A DNA stretch of 64,000 nt from contig NZ_CP036433.1 in assembly GCF_007751035.1 (NCBI RefSeq), positions 2,895,001 to 2,959,000 on the forward strand. The letters run 5' to 3'. The notes beneath the pieces were generated by a model. It was not told where the DNA came from and made no database searches. It saw only the letters and a program-made list of their open reading frames with translations. Source of the DNA: Lignipirellula cremea. GTDB lineage: Bacteria > Planctomycetota > Planctomycetia > Pirellulales > Pirellulaceae. Position 1 is the stretch's first letter. Each line of letters opens with the position of its first letter. The translations under genes were made by a program, and so were the position numbers. Of the stretch, positions 50,801 through 58,269 are shown piece after piece.

Positions 50801-53800
50801 CTACGAACTGACCGACGCCGAAGAGCACAAGATCGAAGGCGGTTACCTGTTTACCATCATTGGCGACGGGTTTGACGGCAAGGATTACCGCTTTAATCAC
50901 CTGGAGCTGATCCCCGACAAGGCCGACTACGCCGACGGCGACACGGTCAAACTGCAGCTCAACACCAACCATGTGGACAGCACCGTGCTGCTGTTCGTAC
51001 GGCCGGCCAACGGCGTGTACCTGCCGCCCAAAGTGCTGCAGCTGGATGGCAAAAGCGCGATCGAAGAGATCGCCGTCACCAAGAAAGATATGCCCAACTT
51101 CTTCGTCGAGGCGCTCACCGTTTCCGGCGGCCAGATCTACTGGGAAACCAAAGAGATCGTCGTCCCGCCCGAAAAACGGGTGCTGAACGTAGCGATCACT
51201 CCTTCGCAGGAAACCTACAAACCGGGAGAAAAAGCGAAGGTCAAAATCCACGTCACCGAATTCAACGGCGAGAACTACTCGGGCCAGACCGTCGTCAGCA
51301 TTTACGACAAGTCGCTCGATTACATCGCTGGCGGTGGAAATACGACCGACATCCGCAAGTTCTTCTGGGACTGGCGACGCCAGCATAACAGCCAGACAGA
51401 AAGCAGCCTCGCCCGTAACTCGGGCAACATGGTTCTGCCCAACATGCCCGGCATGCAGAACCTGGGCGTCTTCGGCGGCACAGTCGCTGAAGAAATGGAC
51501 GGAGCCAATGCCGACGATATGATGATGGCCGACGGCCCCGCTGCCGGCTTCGGCGGCGGAGGAGGCGGACGAATGATGCATCGGTCCGGCGACATGATGA
51601 TGGCCAAAGGCGCCCCCATGGCGGCCATGGCGATGGCTCCCATGGCTGACGGCGCGATGGAAATGGCGGCCGCTCCGATGGAAGCCAGCGCCAACGGCGT
51701 AACCGCCACCACGGCCGCCGCCGGTGTCGAGAACGTGGAGCCTGCCCTGCGCAGCAACTTCGCCGACACGGCCCTCTGGGTCGGCGCCCTGCAGACCGAT
51801 TCGCAAGGGATGGCCGAGGTCGAACTCGACATGCCGGAAAACCTCAGCACCTGGAAGATCATGGTCTGGGGGATGGGGCACGGCACCCGCGTCGGCTCCG
51901 GCGAAGCGGAAGTGATCACCCGCAAGAACGTTATCGTGCGACTGCAGGCCCCGCGGTTCTTTGTGCAAAAAGACGAAGTCGTCCTGTCGGCCAACGTCCA
52001 TAATTATCTGGACTCCGCCAAAGACGTCACCGTGGTTCTCGAAGCGCCCGGCGGTCTGCTGGAACTGCTGGAAGACGCCACTAAAATCGTCAACATTCCC
52101 GCCGGCGGCGAACACCGTGTGGACTGGCGGGTGAAGGTCCTGCAGGAAGGGACCGCCGTCGTGCGGATGAAAGCCCTGACCGATGAAGAGTCCGACGCCA
52201 CCCAGGTGGAGCTGCCCTGCTTCGTGCATGGCATGCTCAAAACCGAAAGCTGGGCCGGCACGGTTCGCCGCGACGATCCCAGCTCGCAGCTGACGGTTTC
52301 AGTCCCCGCTGAAAGGCGCCCGGAACAGTCCCGCCTGGAGATTCGCTACTCGCCCAGCCTGGCGACGGCGATGGTCGACGCGCTGCCTTACCTGGCCGAT
52401 TACCCTTACGGATGCACCGAGCAAACGCTCAACCGCTTCCTGCCGGCCGTGATCACCCAGAAGGTGCTGATCGACATGAACCTGGATCTGGCCGCGATCG
52501 AAAAGAAACGCACCAACTTGAACGCCCAGGAAATCGGCGACGATGTCGACCGGGCCAAACAGTGGAAGCGTTTTGATCGCAACCCGATCTTCGAAGAAGC
52601 CGAGTTGAAAAAGATCATCAGCACCGGCGTTACCAGCCTGGGCAACATGCAAAATGGCGACGGCGGCTGGGGCTGGTTCAGCGGCCGCGGCGAACAAAGC
52701 TACCCGCACACCACCGCCGTGGTGGTGCATGGGCTGCAGGTTGCCGCCCACAACGATCTGCCCCTGCCCGAAGGGATGCTGGACCGCGGCATTGCGTGGC
52801 TGGCGAATTACCAGGCCAGCCAGAACCTGCTGCTGCAGAACGCGGACAACAACGTCCGTCCCGGTAAAACCCGGGCCGACGACCTGGATACGCTCGTCTA
52901 TATGATCCTGGTCGACGCCGGGAAAGATAACGTCAAGATGCGGGACTACCTGTATCGCGACCGGAACGACCTCGCCGTCTACTCCAAGGCGATGTTCGCA
53001 CTCGCCCTGCACAAGGTCGACGACAAAGAAAAACGCGACATGCTGCGGCAGAACGTCGAGCAGTACCTGGTGCAGGACGCCGAAAACGAAACGGCCTACC
53101 TTCAGCTGCCGGAAAACAACTACTGGTGGAACTGGTACGGCAGCGACAACGAAGCCAACGCTTACTACCTGAAGCTGCTCGCCCAGGTGGATCCCCAGGG
53201 CGTCGTCGCCCCGCGACTGGTGAAGTACCTGCTGAACAACCGGAAGCACTCCACTTACTGGAATTCGACCCGTGACACGGCCGTCTGCGTGGAAGCGTTC
53301 GCCGACTACATTCGCGCCACCGGCGAAGACAAACCGGAAATGACGGTCGAAATCTACGTCGATGGCAAGCTTCGCCAGGAAGCGGAGATCACGGCCGAGA
53401 ACCTGTTCTCCTTCAACAACAAATTCCTCCTCGAAGGGGACGAAGTGGAGACGGGCGACCATGTGATCGAAATCCGCCGCAAGGGAGCCGGGCAGGTGTA
53501 CTTCAACGCCTACCTGACGAACTTCACCCTCGAGGATCCGATCGTCGCCGCCGGTCTGGAAATCCAGGTCAGCCGCAAGTACTACAAGCTAGTGCCGGTT
53601 GAAAAAGAGATCAAAGTCGCGGGCAGCCGCGGCCAGGCTCTCGACCAGCGCGTCGAGAAATTCGAACGCGTCGAAATCCAGTCCGGCGAAACGCTCGTCA
53701 GCGGCGATCTGGTTGAAGTCGAACTGACCCTCGAAAGCAGGAATGACTACGAGTATCTCATTTTTGAAGACATGAAAGCGGCCGGTTTTGAAGCGGTCGA

Positions 53801-54035
53801 CGTTCGCAGCGGATACACCGACGAAGGCTTGCGGGCCTACACGGAGTTCCGCGATAATCGCGTGTCGTTCTTCCTGCAGCGACTGGCCCGCGGCAAGAAC
53901 AGCGTGTCGTATCGCCTGCGGGCGGAGATCCCCGGCAAGTTCAGTGCGCTCCCCGCCCGGGGTTACGCCATGTACGCACCGGAGCTCAAAACCAACTCCA
54001 ACGAGGTGAAACTCGGCGTCGTCGACGCGAAGTAA
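47817..54035 (+). CDS. Alpha-2-macroglobulin family protein with thioester motif
   Basis: The 2072-residue protein has a signal peptide (about 1-22) and an N-terminal TPR-like helical part (about 30-330). Beta-sandwich domains follow, including MG2 from about 640 (TDRPVYRPNQTVHYKMWVR). A Met/Gly/Ala-rich bait-like segment at about 1230-1300 precedes the A2M domain (FADTALWVGALQTD). The thioester domain has GCTEQ with Cys1533 and Gln1536, and is followed by GDGGWGWFSGRGEQ. The family traps proteases: cleavage of the bait exposes the thioester, which then links to the attacker. It lacks a lipobox, so it may be periplasmic and soluble, and no pbpC is adjacent. The ATG at 47817 starts the signal; the frame is open to 47709. 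Confidence 0.92.
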   Translation: MNLTRTALLWGAIAVFGATFSVAAEGDAPLPERREAAQKLMQQGNWNEAFQQLEPIVLDPENAGRPLVQDLQNSISCLNRLGKFSELDGLLESAVEVHGKDWRLLQAAAQHYLNGQHQGFLISGEFVRGPHRGGGKPMQSLERDRVRSLQLFQQAVPLTRDEEIKDDVSDFYLALANALLYNRGYSEAWRLQYLTDLAELPDYEEGYQTYRNYQGAPVDADGKPVFHSAPRSWDVAKTDGERWRFAMEQAVENAPKRMNMVRWELAQFTMQQFGVQTMQQGGYGHFFGRRNDADDEGENESGTYALHTLKENETIARLASGVKRFDLPDEFNFIKILQTIAAEPKTGYGEQALNQLASIFSNRRQYPKAADYWRQSIAEYGPGNNEYKKLQLNQIIEAWGQFEPVMTQAAGEGAAIDFRFRNGANVKFQAQAIQVEKLIADIKTYLRNNPERPDWRRLNIENIGYRLVQEGEAQYIGAEVASWDQKLEPRENHFDRRITVQTPLKAAGAYLLTATMQGGNVSKVIVWVADTAIVKKPLDGQNLYFVADAVSGAPVAKAQLDFFGWRQESLGNRKFKVSTAEFVADASEQGVCLPRPEDLQQNFQWLVTAKGAADGQGRFAFFGFRGVWNPRYYDQEYNTVKVYSITDRPVYRPNQTVHYKMWVRHAQYDQEDVSQFAKQSFPFEIYDPKGEKIVTATLTTDEYGGIEGAYELPADATLGQYQLRLQRQGNGKQPPFSGSGSFRVEEYKKPEFEVTIDAPSKPVMLGEKINATIRAKYYFGAPVANATVKYKIERVDYSQDWYPSAPWDWCYGPGYWWFAPDAPWFPGWRNWVGCVMPGPWWRHQQHNPPELVSEQEVEIGPDGVIEVEIDSQIAKELHGNTDHKYTITAEVRDESRRTIVGTGNVLVARKPFKVYTWVDRGYYHVGEIMQAHLLAQTLDNRGVAGKGVLTLYKITYNDKREPIETPVRRWDLDTNDQGKADIQLQAASKGQYRLAYELTDAEEHKIEGGYLFTIIGDGFDGKDYRFNHLELIPDKADYADGDTVKLQLNTNHVDSTVLLFVRPANGVYLPPKVLQLDGKSAIEEIAVTKKDMPNFFVEALTVSGGQIYWETKEIVVPPEKRVLNVAITPSQETYKPGEKAKVKIHVTEFNGENYSGQTVVSIYDKSLDYIAGGGNTTDIRKFFWDWRRQHNSQTESSLARNSGNMVLPNMPGMQNLGVFGGTVAEEMDGANADDMMMADGPAAGFGGGGGGRMMHRSGDMMMAKGAPMAAMAMAPMADGAMEMAAAPMEASANGVTATTAAAGVENVEPALRSNFADTALWVGALQTDSQGMAEVELDMPENLSTWKIMVWGMGHGTRVGSGEAEVITRKNVIVRLQAPRFFVQKDEVVLSANVHNYLDSAKDVTVVLEAPGGLLELLEDATKIVNIPAGGEHRVDWRVKVLQEGTAVVRMKALTDEESDATQVELPCFVHGMLKTESWAGTVRRDDPSSQLTVSVPAERRPEQSRLEIRYSPSLATAMVDALPYLADYPYGCTEQTLNRFLPAVITQKVLIDMNLDLAAIEKKRTNLNAQEIGDDVDRAKQWKRFDRNPIFEEAELKKIISTGVTSLGNMQNGDGGWGWFSGRGEQSYPHTTAVVVHGLQVAAHNDLPLPEGMLDRGIAWLANYQASQNLLLQNADNNVRPGKTRADDLDTLVYMILVDAGKDNVKMRDYLYRDRNDLAVYSKAMFALALHKVDDKEKRDMLRQNVEQYLVQDAENETAYLQLPENNYWWNWYGSDNEANAYYLKLLAQVDPQGVVAPRLVKYLLNNRKHSTYWNSTRDTAVCVEAFADYIRATGEDKPEMTVEIYVDGKLRQEAEITAENLFSFNNKFLLEGDEVETGDHVIEIRRKGAGQVYFNAYLTNFTLEDPIVAAGLEIQVSRKYYKLVPVEKEIKVAGSRGQALDQRVEKFERVEIQSGETLVSGDLVEVELTLESRNDYEYLIFEDMKAAGFEAVDVRSGYTDEGLRAYTEFRDNRVSFFLQRLARGKNSVSYRLRAEIPGKFSALPARGYAMYAPELKTNSNEVKLGVVDAK

Positions 54036-54069
54036 TCCGCGTTGCCTGTACCTTGCCAAAGTTCGCTCC

Positions 54070-55542
54070 ATGCGCGTCGTAGAAATTCGACAGCCCGAAC
54101 AGGCGCGGACCCACCTCCTGCAGAGCCTTTGGCTCATGCGGGCGGCGGCTCCCACGCCGGCCAGGGCGCACCAGGCGTTTGCCTGGGCGCATGAGATCGC
54201 CGCCAACGGCGACCCGCTGCCGCCCCTGGGACTGGTCGCCGACATGGGCCTGCTGGCCCTTGGCGTCGGCAGAGAGTCAGGGCCGGCCACGCTGCCGGAG
54301 CCGCCTGGCTTTGATCCGTCGCTGGTCCGCCGGTACGAAGACTACGTGCTGGGCAAGCTCTATGCGGACCATAGCTTTGAACGGGGCTGCGACGCCCTGT
54401 ATCAATTTTCCGACGAGCGGGAACGCTCCATCGCGCTGGCCTGGTTGATCCAGCAGTTTCGCCAGCGGGCCGAACTGCCCAGCGTGCTGGTCAGCCCGGC
54501 CGTTCTCAAGGGGCTGCGCGACCATACAGATCCGGCGCAGCTGCTGGCCGAAGGCTGGGAATTGCTGGAAAGCAGCGGCCTGTCGGATCGCCTGCGGGAA
54601 GACTACGAAGACCTGACCCTGGCGGTCCGCAACGCAGGCGACGTGCTGGGCGCCGAGGATGTGCTGGAACTGGAACGCGGCGTCGTCCTGCAGCCGTTCG
54701 CCGATCGCATCGCCCTGCGGCAGGTCTGGCATGCGGCCGACCAGATCGAGCGGCTGCTTCCGCATGTGAAGGTGCGTCCTTCGGCCCGGCATTCCCAGGC
54801 CGCGACGCACCTGCTGGAAGAGGACATCTACCCGGTCGGCGGCTTCAACTCCATTTCCAACCGCGGCGGCATCGAAAGCCTGCTGCACTCGCAGCTGGCC
54901 TATATGGAAACCGACGAGGCTGAGCGTCCCGACCTGTTTGATATCAAATTCCTGCGCGATGAGCTGCTGTACTACTCGCGCGATGAGAACCAGTTCCTCC
55001 GCCGGCGCCAAATGTTTTTCCTGGTGCTGTCGCCCGACCTGGTCGAAGCGCGCATCAAAGACGCCGGCGCCCCCTGCCAGCGGATCATCCTGCTGCTGGC
55101 CGCCCTGCTCGCCGCGATTCACAAACTCAGCGATTGGCTCAGCACCGACGCACTGCATTTTGAAGTCGTGCTGCTGACAGAAAACGGCCCTTCCCCGCTG
55201 GTCGAAGAACGCCAGCTGCTCCGCACCCTGCTGCACGACGAAATCGCCGCCGGCACGGCCAGCGTCACCGAACGTACGCCACGGGAGCTGCAGCAGACGA
55301 TCCAGCAGCAAGCCCGTCGCAGCCTGTGCCATTGCCTGCTGGCGTCCACCGGCCCGCGATGGCTGGACACAGCCGCCGCCTCGACCGTCGCCCTGCATTG
55401 CGAGCAGCTGCCGGCCCTCGCCTGGCGCGAAGGCGATGCGACTTCCGACCGCGATCCGGATTCGCTCGAGTCAGCCGAACCCCTCGATCCGCTCGACGCC
55501 TGGCAGGAAGCGATCGCCCAGCTACTACCGACCTGGATTTGA
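54070..55542 (+). CDS. Unrecognised cytoplasmic protein, first of a coupled pair
   Basis: The 490-residue protein has no signal or membrane segment and is mostly helical. A distinctive block at about 255-335 (YPVGGFNSISNRGGIESLL, then FLRDELLYYSRDENQFLRRR and FFLVLSPDLVEARIK) looks like a conserved core. I recall similar sequences only vaguely from large multi-gene ATPase-linked conflict systems and cannot confirm that. It follows the macroglobulin gene by 34 bp and ends in TGATG with the next start. Those spacings suggest one transcription unit. The ATG at 54070 has no ribosome binding site. Function is unknown. Confidence 0.7.
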   Translation: MRVVEIRQPEQARTHLLQSLWLMRAAAPTPARAHQAFAWAHEIAANGDPLPPLGLVADMGLLALGVGRESGPATLPEPPGFDPSLVRRYEDYVLGKLYADHSFERGCDALYQFSDERERSIALAWLIQQFRQRAELPSVLVSPAVLKGLRDHTDPAQLLAEGWELLESSGLSDRLREDYEDLTLAVRNAGDVLGAEDVLELERGVVLQPFADRIALRQVWHAADQIERLLPHVKVRPSARHSQAATHLLEEDIYPVGGFNSISNRGGIESLLHSQLAYMETDEAERPDLFDIKFLRDELLYYSRDENQFLRRRQMFFLVLSPDLVEARIKDAGAPCQRIILLLAALLAAIHKLSDWLSTDALHFEVVLLTENGPSPLVEERQLLRTLLHDEIAAGTASVTERTPRELQQTIQQQARRSLCHCLLASTGPRWLDTAAASTVALHCEQLPALAWREGDATSDRDPDSLESAEPLDPLDAWQEAIAQLLPTWI

Positions 55543-55898
55543 TGGATACAGATCTATTGGTGATTTCGATTTGGCGTTTCGATCCTGTCGGGGGAGAATT
55601 CATCGACTGGCCTGGAGACTCCTATATTGATTGCGGAAGTGACCTGACGAACTTCCTCAAGTCAGCATTTGTCCGAAATAGTGAGCGAAGTCAATTGAAG
55701 TCGATCGGCGAGAGAATGCCCGCGGCATGGATTCCGCATGAAAGACTTGCAGAGCTGGAGAATGAAATCCAGTCGTTGATTGACGAAAGCGAATCATCCA
55801 TGCCGGAGGCCCAAAAGATTCTTGGTGCATTGAAACTCATTCAGGCCGCTTGTCAATTTGCAAAGCAAGAAGAAGACGCTGGCATCTACGTGGGATAA
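55542..55898 (+). CDS. Small unknown protein, AT-richer than its neighbours
   Basis: The 118-residue protein starts with a beta-rich part (TDLLVISIWRFDPVGGEFIDWPG) and ends helical (RLAELENEIQSLIDESESS). The start codon shares a base with the previous stop (TGATG), so translation is coupled to the 490-residue protein. Base and codon use differ visibly from the neighbours, with many A/T-ending codons. This may mean recent acquisition, or a fast-evolving partner or immunity-type protein. Neither is shown by the sequence, and no family is recognised. Confidence 0.65.
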   Translation: MDTDLLVISIWRFDPVGGEFIDWPGDSYIDCGSDLTNFLKSAFVRNSERSQLKSIGERMPAAWIPHERLAELENEIQSLIDESESSMPEAQKILGALKLIQAACQFAKQEEDAGIYVG

Positions 55899-56029
55899 TC
55901 ATGTTGGAAATACGGCGGAAGAAGCGGCTCGGACTGCGGGTAACGACTGGCGGGGGAAGGGGGAGATCGGTAAACTAATGGTTTGAGCGGAGTCCGCAGC
56001 CATCCTTTTTCTGCAGAGTGTTTGAGTTC

Positions 56030-56638
56030 ATGCTTGCCACCTCTTTCAAAATCTCGAAAACCGACGCCTGCCTGTTTGTTGGACTGGCCGCCCTGTGCGT
56101 GGTGACGCGGCTGATCCCGCATCCCCCTAACTTTGTGGCGATCGGCGCCGCGGCCCTGTTTGCCGGCTGGGTCATCCGCAATCGGGCGGTTGCTTTGCTG
56201 GCCCCGCTGACCGGCATGGCGATTGCCGATTTCTTCCTGGGCGCTTACCACTGGCCCGTGATGCTGGCCGTTTACTGCACGCTCGTGCTGCCGACTGCTT
56301 TGGGGATGCTGCTGTCGCGGCGGTGGAGCCTGGCGAGTTTTGCCGCCTGTAGCCTGGCCGGCGCTTCGTGTCATTTTGTGGTGGTGAATTTCGCCGTGTG
56401 GCAGTGCAGCCCGTGGTACGCCAAGACCGTGCTGGGTCTGATCGAATGCTATGCGGCCGGCCTGCCGTTTCTGAAGTACAAGCTGGCTGGCGATCTGGTC
56501 TGGACGAGCGTCCTGTTCGGCGGTTACGCCCTGGTGTTCGCGGCGCCGAAAGTCCTGGCGGCTGTTCATTCGCTGGCCGGGAAACTGGCGTCGTCGCCGC
56601 CGACCGGCCACACGGCCGAAGAACTGCAGCCGGAGTAA
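56030..56638 (+). CDS. DUF6580-type integral membrane protein
   Basis: The 202-residue protein has about five to six transmembrane helices and the features LIPHPPNFVAIGAAALFAG and TGMAIADFFLGAYHWPVM. These resemble DUF6580, a family annotated as putative transport proteins and often likened to ECF-transporter substrate units. The ATG at 56030 is preferred; a GTG at 56018 is in frame. No transporter ATPase is nearby. Repeat copy C begins just after the stop. Confidence 0.75.
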   Translation: MLATSFKISKTDACLFVGLAALCVVTRLIPHPPNFVAIGAAALFAGWVIRNRAVALLAPLTGMAIADFFLGAYHWPVMLAVYCTLVLPTALGMLLSRRWSLASFAACSLAGASCHFVVVNFAVWQCSPWYAKTVLGLIECYAAGLPFLKYKLAGDLVWTSVLFGGYALVFAAPKVLAAVHSLAGKLASSPPTGHTAEELQPE

Positions 56639-56654
56639 GCGGAAGCGCCAACTT

Positions 56655-56793
56655 CCGCTCGGGATGTGAAACGTTGAACGGACGGAAGTCGCCGGTCAGT
56701 CGTCTTTTGCTCTGCAAAAGTACGTGTCCTTTCACGGAGTGGAAGGCGACTTTCTGCGCTTGCTCGCTCGCAAAACGACGAATCGAAATTTGA
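56655..56793. repeat. Interspersed imperfect palindromic element, copy C
   Basis: The convergent spacer after the DUF6580 gene has a diverged copy of the element at 8390 and 27948. Its core hairpins are CTTTTGC-TCT-GCAAAAG at 56704-56720 and CCTTTCAC-GGA-GTGGAAGG at 56729-56747. Relative to copies A and B, one C-G pair of the first stem has become T-A, keeping the stem paired. The right arm (GCTCGCAAAACGACGAATCGA) resembles copy A; the left arm is weak, so the outer limits are approximate. Confidence 0.75.
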
Positions 56794-56847
56794 TCGTCGT
56801 TCTCTTTGCCTTCCCAGCAAACGGCGACATGCTTTCTGCCGGCAGAG

Positions 56848-58209
56848 TTAAACCAGCTCGGTGATGACGCCGTCGGCTTCGCCGTCCTGGAAGTTGTCGG
56901 GCGTCGGGGCTCCCATCACGCCGAACATGGTCTGCCACAGGTTGCCCAGGTAGTTGTCTTCCCTGATCAGATGCCCCTGGTGTTTTACGCCCAGGCGGCT
57001 GCCGCCGCAGAGCATGGTGGGCAGGTGGTGGTTGTTGTGGGCGTTGATCGTGCCGCCGCTGCTCCCCCAGGCGACCAGGGTGTGGTCGAGCAGGTTGCCG
57101 GTCCCTTCTTTGACGCTCTTCATCCGATCGAGGAAGTAGGCCCATTCTTCCATGTAGTGGGTGTCGACGATCGTCCACCATTTGAGCTTGTCGGGGTCTT
57201 CCCCGTGGTGCGTCATGGTGTGGTAGCCGTAAGGGTTGTTGGTTTCCTTCCGATAGGCGCCGGTGCCGTCGCTGTTGTCCTTGCGGGCCATGTAGGAAAT
57301 CACCCGGGTGCTGTCGGTCTGCAGGGCGAGGGCGATCACATCGAACATCAGCCGCTGGTACCGGCGATAGTCGAGGTTCGTTTTGTCGGGATCCAGGCCC
57401 TGTTCATCGCCGAAGTCGATCGGGTCGACCTGCGGTTTGGGCTGGTACAGCCATTGCTGGTCGAAGGCCATCCGTTTTTCCAGGTCGCGGATCGAGGTGA
57501 AGTACTCTTCCAGCTTCTGGCGATCGTTCTTCCCCAGGCTTTCGGACAGGCGACGGGCTTCTTCGCGGACGGAATCCAGCACGCTCTGCTGCCGGGCGAA
57601 GGACTGCTCGCGCTGGGCCAGCGACTCAGGCGTATCGGGGCGGAAGAGCTTGTCGAACAGCACGTGCGGGCGATTCTCGGCCGGCAACGGCGTGCCGCTG
57701 CGGGTCCAGGAAAGCGTGTTATCCTGCGGGGCGCCAAAACCGGTGCCGCGACGAACGCCCAGCTGCAGGGAAGGGAAGCGGGTTTGCCCGCCGACGATCT
57801 CCGCCAGTTCCTGGTCGGCTGAGACGCGCAGTTTGGTGTCGGCCGCATGAGTGGCGGTGCCGGTCAAAAAGGTGCGGTCGCCGCCGTGCCCGCCGGAGTG
57901 GGTCAGCTTCAGGCCGGAAATGACGGTGAGGTCGTCCCGGTGCGGAGCCAGCGGCTGCAGGATGGGCGTCAGCTGGTAGTCGCGGCCCGTTTCCTTCGGC
58001 GTGTAGTCCCGGCCGTTCATCCCCAGGCCCCAGAAGGTGAAGACAGACCGGCGGGGGCGTTCGTCGTCGGCGATCTCGCCGGCGTTGACCACGCTCCGTG
58101 AGTTGCGGCTCATTGCTTCCAGAAAGGGCAGCCCCACCACGACGCCTGTGGCGGCCGAACGGAGAAAGCTACGGCGGTCCAGCGGGATATGTTGCGAAGT
58201 CGGTTTCAT
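56848..58209 (-). CDS. Tat-exported DUF1552 protein with HxxTHH variant
   Basis: The 453-residue protein has a twin-arginine signal (LDRRSFLRSAATG, arginines 12-13) and the DUF1552 core. Its diagnostic motif reads YHTMTHHGED, so threonine replaces the serine of HxxSHH found in the two other DUF1552 proteins here. The C-terminal block is WGSSGGTINAHNNHHLPTM in place of SNLGDASGHGTSNLP. It is therefore the most diverged of the three. It lies 60 bp downstream of a cytochrome-PSD gene on the same strand and is probably co-transcribed with it. Confidence 0.87.
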   Translation of the reverse strand: MKPTSQHIPLDRRSFLRSAATGVVVGLPFLEAMSRNSRSVVNAGEIADDERPRRSVFTFWGLGMNGRDYTPKETGRDYQLTPILQPLAPHRDDLTVISGLKLTHSGGHGGDRTFLTGTATHAADTKLRVSADQELAEIVGGQTRFPSLQLGVRRGTGFGAPQDNTLSWTRSGTPLPAENRPHVLFDKLFRPDTPESLAQREQSFARQQSVLDSVREEARRLSESLGKNDRQKLEEYFTSIRDLEKRMAFDQQWLYQPKPQVDPIDFGDEQGLDPDKTNLDYRRYQRLMFDVIALALQTDSTRVISYMARKDNSDGTGAYRKETNNPYGYHTMTHHGEDPDKLKWWTIVDTHYMEEWAYFLDRMKSVKEGTGNLLDHTLVAWGSSGGTINAHNNHHLPTMLCGGSRLGVKHQGHLIREDNYLGNLWQTMFGVMGAPTPDNFQDGEADGVITELV

Positions 58210-58269
58210 CAGGAGTCCTGGCGGATAGGCGGTTGGACGGAGGAGGCGTGGCGAGGGAAAGGGGGGCGG

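Noticed and set aside
50367-52229. 620-residue open frame antisense to the macroglobulin gene
   Set aside because: It is a shadow of the long GC-rich gene on the other strand. The translation is His/Gly/Val-rich without any domain.
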